The position numbers and the translations under genes were made by a program. A stretch of DNA of 23,586 nt. Source: an uncultured Acetatifactor sp. Lineage in GTDB: Bacteria; Bacillota; Clostridia; Lachnospirales; Lachnospiraceae. The stretch spans positions 1-23,586 of the forward strand of contig CAJUJU010000061.1 of the NCBI GenBank assembly GCA_910586835.1, read 5' to 3'. Below the pieces are notes generated by a model, which saw nothing but the letters and a program-made list of their open reading frames with translations, ran no database searches and was not told the origin of the DNA. Each line of letters opens with the position of its first letter. The stretch's first letter is position 1. Shown here one piece after another: positions 15,665-23,509 of the stretch.

Positions 15665-17977
15665 TCACTTCAGTTTCTGCAGCAAATCCTCCAACTGTCC
15701 CTCCGTCATCCTTCCAAAGGACACCAGCGCCCCCAGGGGCATCTCCATCATCATGGACTGCATCATCTTGTCCGTCCCCTCTCCCATATTCTGGGACATC
15801 TGTGTTTCATGCATCTCCCGGGAATCGTCCGCCCTATGCAGAAGGCCCTTCAGCACTTCCCTGCCTTTAGCCGTAGCCGCCAGGTCTCCGATGGTGGAAA
15901 AACGAGTGTATTCCATGGGGATTTCATCCGTGGATTCCACCTCCACCCTGCCGGACAGACGGATATCCGCTGATGACACCCCCACCAGGATCCCGTAGCT
16001 GCCGCTCTCCTCAAACCAGCCGTGTATCCTCTCCTCATAATAGGAAAAAGCCCTCTTATCCAGCAGGAAGCTGACCTCCTTCTCTTCCCCCGGCGCAAGC
16101 GAGACCTTGGCAAAGCCCTTCAGTTCCTTCACGGGACGAATGACGCCGCTGTTTTCCGGGGCCACATAGAGCTGAACCACTTCCCGGCCGTCCCGATTCC
16201 CGGCATTTTTCACCCTGCAGGAAACCCGGAGCGTCTCTCCGTCACCCACGCGCTCCCGGTCAAGCTTCAGATCGCTGTATTCAAACGCGGTGTATGACAG
16301 ACCATAGCCGAAGGGGAAGCGTACCTGCATCTTCTTTTTATCATAATAACGGTATCCCACAAACAGCCCTTCCCGATAGTTCGCCACGCCGTTCTCCCCG
16401 GGGAAATCCAGATAGGAGGGGTTGTCCTCCAGCCTGAGGGGCCAGGTCTCCGCCAGCCTGCCGCAGGGATTCTTCTCTCCCGTAAGCAGCTTCACCGTGG
16501 CGGCTCCCACCGCGCTTCCTCCCAGATGCACCAGCAGCACCCCCGCCACCTGGTCAAACCAGGGCAGCTCCATGGGCGAACCTCCGTGGAGCACCACCAC
16601 GGTATTCTTCTGCACCTTTGCGATTTCCCGTATCAGCACGTTCTGGTTTTCGGGCATCCTCATGTGCTCCCTGTCACAGCCCTCCGTCTCAAAGCTCTCC
16701 GGCAGCCCCGCAAAGATAACTGCCACGTCCGCATTCCTTGCGGTCTCCACCGCCTCTTCCAGCAGGGTATCCTCTGTCCTTTTGCCGGAGGTATCTTGCA
16801 TTCGAATGCCCGATGCCTCTTCCGTTTGTCCGCCTGAGACATCATACCCCCTGGCATAAGACACCTCCAGCCCCCCGGTGCAGTCCAGCGCCGCCACGGG
16901 ATGCTTTTCGTTGATGTGGCTGCTGCCCGCCCCCTGGTACCGGGGTTTTTCCGCGAAGCTTCCGATAAACGCCGTCCGGCTTCCCTTCTTCAGGGGCAGG
17001 ACGCCGTCGTTTTTCAGGAGCACGGCGCATTCTGCCGCAAATTCCTCCGCTTTTCTCCGCGCCTCCTCCCTGTCAAAGACCGCGTCCTCCTTCTGGTTCT
17101 CCAGGGCTTCTTTGACGAAGCGGAGCTGGTTCCTCACCGCCTGATCCAGCTCCTCCCGGGTGAGCGTCCCTTCTTCCAGGGCCTTCAGGATTGCTTCCGT
17201 CTTCCCCTGCCTGCTGCCGGGCATTTCCAGATCCACCCCCGCCTTGATTCCCAGGGGACGTCTCTTGGTGGCGCCCCAGTCCGTCACCACAAACCCGTCA
17301 AATCCCCAGTCTCTGCGCAAAATGCCGTTCAATAATTCTTCATTCTCCGAACAAAATGTGCCGTTGATGGCATTATAAGCGCACATCACGCTCCTGACAT
17401 GCCCCTCCTTGACCGCGTCCTCAAAGGCGGGAAGGTAGATTTCATGCAATGTCCTCTCCTCCACCCTGGAGCTGCCGGACATTCTCCGGGTCTCCTGGTT
17501 GTTGGCGGCGAAATGCTTCACGCAGGCCGACACGCCCTGGCTCTGGAGCCCCCGGATATAGGAAGCCGCCAGCTTCCCCGCCAGGTAAGGATCCTCGCTG
17601 AAATACTCGAAATTCCTGCCGCACAGGGGGCTCCTCTTTATGTTCACCCCCGGCCCCAGAAGCATGGCCACATGCTCCGCCTGGCACTCCTGCCCCAGAA
17701 GATCCCCCAACTGCTCCAGAAGCTCCCTGTCAAAGGAGGCGGCGAAAGCGGAGGCCGTGGGGTAGCATACCGTCTCTATGCTCTCGTTGATCCCCAGATG
17801 GTCCCCCTCGCCCGTCTGCTTTCGCAGTCCGTTAGGCCCGTCGCACATCATGACCCCCGGGATCCCCAGCCTTTCGTTGTCCTGGGTAAACCAGAAGTCA
17901 CGCCCGGAGCACATCTGTGCCTTCTCCTCCAGGGTCAGCTCCGCAAGAAGCTTTTCCACATCCAAAGTCTTTTTCAT
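15665..17977 (-). CDS. GH3 beta-glucosidase (BglB-like) with C-terminal module
   Basis: A 770-residue retaining GH3 enzyme without a signal peptide. The N-terminal barrel (about 10-290) has CDGPNGLR (45-52), the KHF motif (K154-H155) and the nucleophile Asp233 in VVTDWGAT. The C-terminal sandwich domain carries FETEGCDRE, where Glu432 is the likely acid/base. A fibronectin-III-like domain (about 585-685) has the usual VVQLYVAP and PVKELKGF. No PA14 insert is present; instead residues 381-404 hold three imperfect eight-residue repeats. Residues about 693-770 form the helical module shared with GH2, GH78 and GH43 proteins here, with a Met-rich middle. The gene lies 110 bases after the sugar-binding lipoprotein with a purine-rich ribosome site (AAAGGGG), consistent with one operon with the regulators. 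It probably removes terminal beta-glucosyl or related residues. Confidence 0.94.
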   Translation of the reverse strand: MKKTLDVEKLLAELTLEEKAQMCSGRDFWFTQDNERLGIPGVMMCDGPNGLRKQTGEGDHLGINESIETVCYPTASAFAASFDRELLEQLGDLLGQECQAEHVAMLLGPGVNIKRSPLCGRNFEYFSEDPYLAGKLAASYIRGLQSQGVSACVKHFAANNQETRRMSGSSRVEERTLHEIYLPAFEDAVKEGHVRSVMCAYNAINGTFCSENEELLNGILRRDWGFDGFVVTDWGATKRRPLGIKAGVDLEMPGSRQGKTEAILKALEEGTLTREELDQAVRNQLRFVKEALENQKEDAVFDREEARRKAEEFAAECAVLLKNDGVLPLKKGSRTAFIGSFAEKPRYQGAGSSHINEKHPVAALDCTGGLEVSYARGYDVSGGQTEEASGIRMQDTSGKRTEDTLLEEAVETARNADVAVIFAGLPESFETEGCDREHMRMPENQNVLIREIAKVQKNTVVVLHGGSPMELPWFDQVAGVLLVHLGGSAVGAATVKLLTGEKNPCGRLAETWPLRLEDNPSYLDFPGENGVANYREGLFVGYRYYDKKKMQVRFPFGYGLSYTAFEYSDLKLDRERVGDGETLRVSCRVKNAGNRDGREVVQLYVAPENSGVIRPVKELKGFAKVSLAPGEEKEVSFLLDKRAFSYYEERIHGWFEESGSYGILVGVSSADIRLSGRVEVESTDEIPMEYTRFSTIGDLAATAKGREVLKGLLHRADDSREMHETQMSQNMGEGTDKMMQSMMMEMPLGALVSFGRMTEGQLEDLLQKLK
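15668..15901 (-). other. Helical module at C-terminus of GH3
   Basis: Residues about 693-770. It opens with FSTIGDLAATAKGREVLKGL, passes through a Met-rich segment (MMQSMMMEM) and closes with LGALVSFGRMTEGQLEDLL. It follows the fibronectin-III-like domain and is absent from the other GH3 protein at 267-2669. Confidence 0.65.
16766..16837. repeat. 24-bp imperfect tandem repeat inside GH3
   Basis: Three consecutive eight-residue units, SGGQTEEA, SGIRMQDT and SGKRTEDT (residues 381-404), make a charged loop between the two catalytic halves. The copies are diverged at the DNA level, so this is recognised from the protein pattern. Confidence 0.6.
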
Positions 17978-18087
17978 CGCATACCCCTTTCTTTTCTATC
18001 CCGGCTGCCTGCATCCTCTTCCGTCACTGCCCTCCTGAGAAAGCGGTTCCGACTTCCTGAGACTGTCCAGAAATGCTGCCGGCCCGC

Positions 18088-19632
18088 TCAGCCTCCCGCC
18101 TGTCTGCTCCCCAGCCAGGCATCCAGCTGACGCTGCTTGTCCGCCACTACCCTGTCCATGCCCGCCTGCTGCAGCGCCTCCAGGAATTCCGGATAGTATT
18201 TCTCCAGATCCACGCTGCCGCTCTCCAGGATAGGCACATATTTTGTGATCACCTTCTGTATCTCGTCCAGTTCCCCGGAAACCTTCGCTGAGGAATAGAC
18301 GAACCCTTCCGCGGCGCTTTCCCTGCGCACCGCCTCCCGTTCGTAGGCCTCCCTCTGCCGCTTCACATCCAGGGAGCACATTTCGTATACCTTGCTTCGG
18401 TCGCCGTACAGACCCAGGGGATTGTAATAGCCCGAAGGCGCCCCCCCTGTCCAGGCGATCAGGCCGTTCTCCTCATCCGTCACCTCATAATGCCTGCCCC
18501 GGATGCCCCACTGGATCAGGTTTACCACGGAAGCGTCCGCATACATCAGATTCAGGAATTTCATGGCTGCCTCGGCATGCTCGCTGGTAGACGGAATCAC
18601 CCAGAATCCTCCCTTGGAATGTCCGTTTGACACCGAAACCTCTGTCGTCCGCAGGCAGGCCATCTCCTCCGGAAAATATCCGTTTTCGATGTTCTCCGGC
18701 ACGCTCATGGAGGGATAGGCACAGATCTTCCCAAGCAGGATCAGCTCCTCAACGGTATAATCCGTCAGCGCGCCGTCGGGATACAGATACCCGCTCTCAT
18801 ACCACTGCCGTATATAGCCCAGGAACTCCCTGTAGGCTTCCGACGTGTACCTGTCATAAATCTTCATTTCCGAAGAGTCCAGAAGATTTCCGGAAGTGCT
18901 TTCCCCTGCCACGCCTTCCCCTGCCTCCATAAAAAAGCTCTGTATGGAATATATATTTCCCGCTGTAACAACTCCCAGGGGATAGCGGTCCGGATACAGC
19001 TTTTTCAAAGCCGCAAACCACTCCGTCAGCTCCTCCGGCGTGTATACATGGGAGGGGTCATAGGAAAGCCCCGTCTCCTCCACATACCGCTTGGGCAGGA
19101 TGATCCCCATGCCGCCGCCCTGATAAGCCTGAGCCGCCACCACCCCGTATGTAAAACGGTTCAGCACCGCCCCCCGGGTCAGGTCGTACCGCTCCTCCGA
19201 CACGGCCAGGATATCCGTTCCATATTCATATAAAATATCATCCAGAGAGCGCAGCATGCCCCTGTCCATGTATCGGGTGATATCCTGGTAGTTCAGAACC
19301 ATCAGATCCACCGGCTCCCTGTTGCTGATCCAGAGCGGATATCTGGAAAATGCCTCCTGGGCGTCTATGACCTTAAATTCCACTTCCACGCCGATGGCAG
19401 GGACGGATATCTCGTTTACGGCCCTCTCCACATCCTCCAGTTCGTCAATGATACTGCCCTTTGTCACCTGATAGGTCATCACCACCTTCTCCGGTGCAGG
19501 CTCTCCCTCCCTGCTGCCGTCCTCCCCGGAAACTGCTTCCTTCTCTCCGGACTGCCCGCCGTCCCCCTCCCTGCTGCAGGCGGACAAACACAGGATCCCC
19601 GCGCACAGCAGAGCCAATCCCCATCTCTTCAT
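18088..19632 (-). CDS. Sugar ABC transporter substrate-binding lipoprotein (DUF3502-like)
   Basis: A 514-residue lipoprotein: MKRW, a hydrophobic stretch, then the lipobox LSAC with the modified cysteine at residue 19, followed by a charged linker (about 20-47). The body resembles extracellular solute-binding proteins of carbohydrate importers. The last part (about 400-510), with YNPLGLYGDRS, then YVPILESGSVD and a closing VVADKQRQLDAWL, resembles the DUF3502 tail found in such proteins. It probably captures the oligosaccharide at the cell surface. It starts 11 bases after the response regulator gene, with a G-rich ribosome site partly inside that gene's end, so the three are co-transcribed. 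No permease or ATPase gene lies in this window. Those partners must be elsewhere, or this protein has a sensing role with the kinase. Confidence 0.88.
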   Translation of the reverse strand: MKRWGLALLCAGILCLSACSREGDGGQSGEKEAVSGEDGSREGEPAPEKVVMTYQVTKGSIIDELEDVERAVNEISVPAIGVEVEFKVIDAQEAFSRYPLWISNREPVDLMVLNYQDITRYMDRGMLRSLDDILYEYGTDILAVSEERYDLTRGAVLNRFTYGVVAAQAYQGGGMGIILPKRYVEETGLSYDPSHVYTPEELTEWFAALKKLYPDRYPLGVVTAGNIYSIQSFFMEAGEGVAGESTSGNLLDSSEMKIYDRYTSEAYREFLGYIRQWYESGYLYPDGALTDYTVEELILLGKICAYPSMSVPENIENGYFPEEMACLRTTEVSVSNGHSKGGFWVIPSTSEHAEAAMKFLNLMYADASVVNLIQWGIRGRHYEVTDEENGLIAWTGGAPSGYYNPLGLYGDRSKVYEMCSLDVKRQREAYEREAVRRESAAEGFVYSSAKVSGELDEIQKVITKYVPILESGSVDLEKYYPEFLEALQQAGMDRVVADKQRQLDAWLGSRQAGG

Positions 19633-19643
19633 CCCCTGCCCCC

Positions 19644-20489
19644 CTATCTCCTTTTCTCACCTTCTCCGGGCACTCCCGGGACGTCATTGCTGCGGAACGT
19701 ATAACTTATCCCCTGTTTTACCTTCGCCGCATACTCCCGGGGTGTCATCTTGTAATACCGCCGGAACTGATCCGTAAAATAAGAATAATTCCCGTAGCCC
19801 ACCATGCCGGAAACCATGGTGACAGTCATATTTTCATCCTTCAGCAGCTCCCCTGCCAGTATCATCCTGCGCTGGTACACATACTCGCTGACAGAGCATC
19901 CGAACCGTTTCTTGAACAGCCTGGTGAGATGGTCGCTGCTGACATATGTCATGTCCGCCAGACTGCGCACGCTCAGCTCCTCCGCGATATGCTGTTCGAT
20001 ATATGCCTCCGCCTTTTCCACTACGCCCTCATTGGACAGGGCCTCCTTTTTCTTCTCCGCAGAAATGCGGTCGATATATTTCTGCCCGTAATCCGATAGG
20101 GTCCTCTGGTGCCGCTTTTCCTCCACCACCTCCGCCGCATGGCGCAGCATCTGAGTGAGCCTGTCGTAGCGCACCGGCTTCAAGGCGTAATCCAGGCAGT
20201 TCAGCGACACGGCCTGCCTGGCATAGTCGAACTCATCATGGCAGCTTAAGATAATGCATTCCGTTTCCGGCCAGTGCCCGTTGACCCAGGCGATGAGCTC
20301 CAGGCCGCTCTCGTCCGGCATCTCAATATCGCAGAGCACCACATCCACAGGCTTCGGGGTAAGCAGCTCCACCGCCTGCCCGTAGCTGTTGGCCTGCAGG
20401 ATCTCATCGTAGGGCAGCACATCCCAGTTCACACCGTTCAATATCCCCTGGACGGCAAAATATTCGTCATCCACCACCAAAATCCGCAT
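19644..20489 (-). CDS. AraC-type response regulator (YesN-like)
   Basis: A 281-residue two-component response regulator. The receiver domain (about 1-120) has the acidic pair Asp7-Asp8, the phosphorylation site Asp54 in LCDIEMPDESG and Lys104 in LKPV. The C-terminal AraC-family DNA-binding domain (about 165-265) contains the two helix-turn-helix units: SVRSLADMTYVSSDHLTRLF and then the YGNYSYFTDQFRRYYKMTPREY signature. Its start overlaps the end of the kinase gene by 23 bases, and AGGAGGGG lies upstream, which implies translational coupling. By analogy with B. subtilis YesN-type regulators it should activate the neighbouring carbohydrate genes once phosphorylated. Its operator sites are not proven. 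Confidence 0.95.
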   Translation of the reverse strand: MRILVVDDEYFAVQGILNGVNWDVLPYDEILQANSYGQAVELLTPKPVDVVLCDIEMPDESGLELIAWVNGHWPETECIILSCHDEFDYARQAVSLNCLDYALKPVRYDRLTQMLRHAAEVVEEKRHQRTLSDYGQKYIDRISAEKKKEALSNEGVVEKAEAYIEQHIAEELSVRSLADMTYVSSDHLTRLFKKRFGCSVSEYVYQRRMILAGELLKDENMTVTMVSGMVGYGNYSYFTDQFRRYYKMTPREYAAKVKQGISYTFRSNDVPGVPGEGEKRR

Positions 20490-22173
20490 AACCGTCCCCC
20501 TCCTGTTTCTCTCTGATCAGGGGCAGATCCAGCCAGATCTGTGTCCCCTCCCCGCTTCCGCTGACAATGTCCATCCTGGCGTCCCCGCCGTAAAATACCT
20601 CCATCCTCCGGCGGCAATTCCAGATACCGATGTGCTTCTGTCCCCTTTTGTCCGTGTAAGGCTGCCCGCCGCGGATTTTTTCCAGCACCTCATCCCGGAT
20701 CCCGCTGCCGGTGTCGCAGACGGAAATCAGCAGCCTGTTGTCCTCGCTTCGGATATTGATCAATACCTCTATGCACTTCCCCGGTATCAGGGCATATTTC
20801 ATGGCGTTCTCCACAAAATTCTGTACCAGCAGGGGCGGCACCATGGCATGCTCCAGCCCCTCCTCCATCTTGTAGACGCTGGTAAAGGCGCCCGGGAAAC
20901 GGATCTTCTGAATCCCCGTATAGCTTTCCACGAAATGCATCTCTTTCTCCAGGGGCACCAGGGAGTCCGTCTCCTTCAGCACATAGCGGAAATATTCCAC
21001 CAGATACATGGAAAACTCCTGGATGCACTCATAGTTCTTCATCTGGGCCAGGCTGTAGATCATGTTGAAGGAATTTAAGAGCATATGGGGATTTACCTGC
21101 AACCGCAGGTTGTCCAGCTGGGCCTGGTACATCTTGATATCTTTCTCCCGGGACAGCCCGATCTCCTTCGCCATATGGTTGAAAGTATCATAAATATACT
21201 GAAACTCCGTGGATTCCGCCTTTCTCCTGTCTTCAATCCTGTAGTCCTGGTTTTCCTCCTCCAGCTGCTTCATTCCTTTCTGCAGCCGGTACAGGGGGTA
21301 CAGGATCAGCCTGCGCAGCACCCACCACAGAAGCACGAACAGCACCAGACAGGCAAATGCAGCAGCAAACATCCAGAACAGCAACACGCCGCCGTTTATC
21401 CCATTGCGCGGTTCCCCGTTCATCCGCAGTCGGCAGCCGCCCTCTTCCGCTGTCCACTCTATCCATTCCTCCCCCAGTTCCTCCCCCAGCAGCTCCCAGT
21501 TCCGGTCGATGACCTTCGCAGTGTGCTCCGGCGTAATCCGGAGAATGTCCTGTCCGTCCGTAAAATACACCGATTCCCGGGTAAGCCCCTGCCCGAACAG
21601 AGATTCGGACAGATATTTCTCCAAATCCAGCCGGAAGGTCAGACAGTAGTTTGCAAACTGGTAATTGCGCACATAAAAAATATGTCCCGCTATGCTGCGG
21701 ATGCTCCACCCTCCCGTGGAGACGGCGATATACTGTCCCAGGGCAGTGCGGATGGCTTCCGCCTCCTCCGGCTCGTAGGTATCCGGGGTAAATTTGGTAT
21801 ACAGTTTCCTGCCTGATTTCTCCAGCACCGAAACCGCCCCCGGCAGCTGGGTCTCCGCCAGGATCTTCTCCAGATTCCCCGTCATCTCATAACTGGCCAT
21901 GGTGTCCGCGCCGTAGGGCACTGTCAACGGCGTCATATACTGTATCATCACATCGTCCATCTCCGTCTCGATCCGCTCCAGGCCGCCTGCCAGGGGGGAC
22001 ATGGACAGGTCAAGTTCTCTCCGGCGCAGCTCCTTTTGTTCCTCCCACAGACTTCCCAGGAACAACCCGGTGAGGATAAGGGTTCCCATAATCAGCGGAA
22101 CCACCGTGATGCAGATCATCCTCCAGAGCCGCATGACCAGACTGTGCCGCAACAGGCTGAATTTATGTTTCAT
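20467..22173 (-). CDS. Sensor histidine kinase (YesM-like)
   Basis: A 568-residue membrane kinase of the YesM/LytS type. The first transmembrane helix (about 19-41) and the second (about 262-286) enclose an extracellular sensor region of about 220 residues. A HAMP-like linker follows (about 287-340). The phospho-acceptor histidine is His363 in LQVNPHMLLNSFN, where the usual NPHFLYN reads NPHMLLN. The ATPase domain has the N-box PPLLVQNFVENAMKYA (Asn452, Asn456) and DTGSGI (Asp487). The final residues after LIREKQ are glycine-rich and overlap the response regulator start. The ribosome site AGGA lies eight bases before the ATG. It is the first gene of the regulatory operon, behind the promoter at 22221-22249. 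The ligand is unknown, but an oligosaccharide or its loaded binding protein is likely. Confidence 0.95.
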   Translation of the reverse strand: MKHKFSLLRHSLVMRLWRMICITVVPLIMGTLILTGLFLGSLWEEQKELRRRELDLSMSPLAGGLERIETEMDDVMIQYMTPLTVPYGADTMASYEMTGNLEKILAETQLPGAVSVLEKSGRKLYTKFTPDTYEPEEAEAIRTALGQYIAVSTGGWSIRSIAGHIFYVRNYQFANYCLTFRLDLEKYLSESLFGQGLTRESVYFTDGQDILRITPEHTAKVIDRNWELLGEELGEEWIEWTAEEGGCRLRMNGEPRNGINGGVLLFWMFAAAFACLVLFVLLWWVLRRLILYPLYRLQKGMKQLEEENQDYRIEDRRKAESTEFQYIYDTFNHMAKEIGLSREKDIKMYQAQLDNLRLQVNPHMLLNSFNMIYSLAQMKNYECIQEFSMYLVEYFRYVLKETDSLVPLEKEMHFVESYTGIQKIRFPGAFTSVYKMEEGLEHAMVPPLLVQNFVENAMKYALIPGKCIEVLINIRSEDNRLLISVCDTGSGIRDEVLEKIRGGQPYTDKRGQKHIGIWNCRRRMEVFYGGDARMDIVSGSGEGTQIWLDLPLIREKQEGDGYADFGGG

Positions 22174-22220
22174 ATCGCTAGTCCTATGAATCCACTATGG
22201 TATCTTCGGGTTGCCTTTTC

Positions 22221-22249
22221 ATTATACTGTAAAATCTGATTTTAAGGAA
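22221..22249 (-). promoter_or_regulatory. Promoter of the kinase-regulator operon
   Basis: On the minus strand, a perfect TATAAT (22221-22226) lies 17 bases from a weak -35 box TTCCTT (22244-22249). It is about 50 bases before the kinase start and in the only gap between the SDR gene and the kinase. A weak -35 box with a strong -10 box is what an activator-dependent promoter often looks like. Confidence 0.55.
22230..22244. promoter_or_regulatory. 15-bp palindrome between promoter boxes, candidate operator
   Basis: TAAAATCTGATTTTA is a perfect inverted repeat (TAAAATC, one centre base, GATTTTA) filling most of the spacer between the -35 and -10 boxes. A protein bound there would block RNA polymerase. 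I did not find a second copy in the other gaps of the window. Confidence 0.4.
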
Positions 22250-22267
22250 TCCTTCTCTTTTCTTTTG

Positions 22268-23038
22268 TCATCCGCACATTGCCCCGCCGTCAACGATGAA
22301 ATCCTGTCCTGTCACAAATCGGGATGCATCGCCGGACAGATAGAGCGCACAGTATGCGATGTCTTTGATATCCCCTAAAAGCCCCAGCGGAGAGTCCGCC
22401 TTCATTCTCTCCTCCTGCTCCGGCATCTCGTGGATCTTCTCCGTCATCTCCGTGACGATGAAGCCGGGATAAATGGTGTTCACCCTTACCCCTTCCGGCC
22501 CCAGCCTTTTGGCAAGCACCCTGGAAAAGCTCCTCACCGCCCCTTTCGCCGCACTGTATACCACAGGCCCGGAAGCCCGCAGTGCCGCCAGGGAGGCGAT
22601 ATTGATAATGGAGCCCGCCCCATTCTTCGCACATTCCGGATAGGTGTATTTTATTGCCATGAAGGTGGATGCAAAATCGGCATCCATGGTCTCACGGTAA
22701 TTTTTCATGGAAAACTCTTCCTCCAGGCTGCCGTGGGCTCCCCGGGAGCCTGCGCTGTTGATCAGGATGTCCACCCGTCCGAATTTCTCCACCGCATAAG
22801 CCACCATGTTTTTACAGCTTGCCTCATTCGTTAAATCGGCGGAAAAGCACTCACATATTCCATTATTTCTCATGATTTCCCGCTGTACTTCCTCTAATTT
22901 TCCCATACGGCGCCCTACCACCAGCACCGAGGCCCCGGCCTGCGCCAGCATTAGCGCACAGCCCTTTCCAATTCCGCTTCCGCCTCCTGTGATGATCGCG
23001 CACCTTCCTGTCAGGTCAAATCCCTCCATATAACTCAT
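22268..23038 (-). CDS. SDR-family NAD(P)-dependent oxidoreductase
   Basis: A 256-residue classical short-chain dehydrogenase. The cofactor motif TGGGSGIG is at 17-24, NSAG at 94-97, and the catalytic Ser149, Tyr161 and Lys165 are all present. Arg43-Arg44 after the second strand would suit NADP(H), though this is a weak guide. The C-terminal PGFIVTEM and FIVDGG are typical. It starts one base after the stop of the VOC gene, with its ribosome site (GGGAGGA) inside that gene's end, so the two are co-transcribed. The substrate is unknown; many relatives act on sugar alcohols, keto-sugars or gluconate. It could process a sugar released by the neighbouring hydrolases, but nothing in the sequence proves that. 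Confidence 0.92.
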   Translation of the reverse strand: MSYMEGFDLTGRCAIITGGGSGIGKGCALMLAQAGASVLVVGRRMGKLEEVQREIMRNNGICECFSADLTNEASCKNMVAYAVEKFGRVDILINSAGSRGAHGSLEEEFSMKNYRETMDADFASTFMAIKYTYPECAKNGAGSIINIASLAALRASGPVVYSAAKGAVRSFSRVLAKRLGPEGVRVNTIYPGFIVTEMTEKIHEMPEQEERMKADSPLGLLGDIKDIAYCALYLSGDASRFVTGQDFIVDGGAMCG

Positions 23039-23039
23039 G

Positions 23040-23509
23040 TCAATCCTCCCTCTTCGGCATCCTTACTTCCCCTTCGTGCAGTTCCACCATAACCCCTTCC
23101 GGCCCCCGGAAATAGGTGAACTTGAATCCGGGAATGTTGGTGCTCTCCACGATGGGGTTCATCAGCTCATATCCCAGGGCCTGCACCTTCTCGGCCACGG
23201 CCTCGATGTCATCCACCCGCAGCATAAAATGCATGGATCCCAGGTCGTTGTGGTTCATGGGCGGGCAGGGCTTTGCGGGCGGGTCGATATACTGGTGGAT
23301 CTCCAGATCCACGCCGCCCTCGCCGTGCAGCATCAGGCAGTTCATCACCTGCTTTCCACCCCCGACAGCCCCTGGGCCGGCTGTATCTGGTTCCTGGCGT
23401 CAAAGACCACCTTCATACCCAGAGTGTCGCAGAAGAGCCTGATGCACTCGTCTATATCGCTTACCATGATTCCTACCTGGAATACACCTTTTGCATAGCC
23501 TTTTTCCAT
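23040..23509 (-). pseudogene. VOC-fold (glyoxalase/epimerase-like) gene with a frameshift
   Basis: Two overlapping frames together encode a VOC-superfamily protein of about 156 residues. The first runs from the ATG at 23509 (GGAGG eight bases upstream), reads MEKGYAKGVFQVGIMVSDID and stops at 23345. The second carries the rest, CLMLHGEGGVDLEIHQYIDP, then MHFMLRVDDIEAV and GVMVELHEGEV. They join in one frame if a single G is added in the GGGGG run at 23359-23363, giving a natural GVGGKQVMNCL link. The likely metal ligands are in DLEIH, MHFML and VELHE. A sequencing error in the homopolymer, a real inactivating mutation, or restart at the GTG-ATG overlapping the stop are all possible. It is co-transcribed with the SDR gene. 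Confidence 0.75.
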
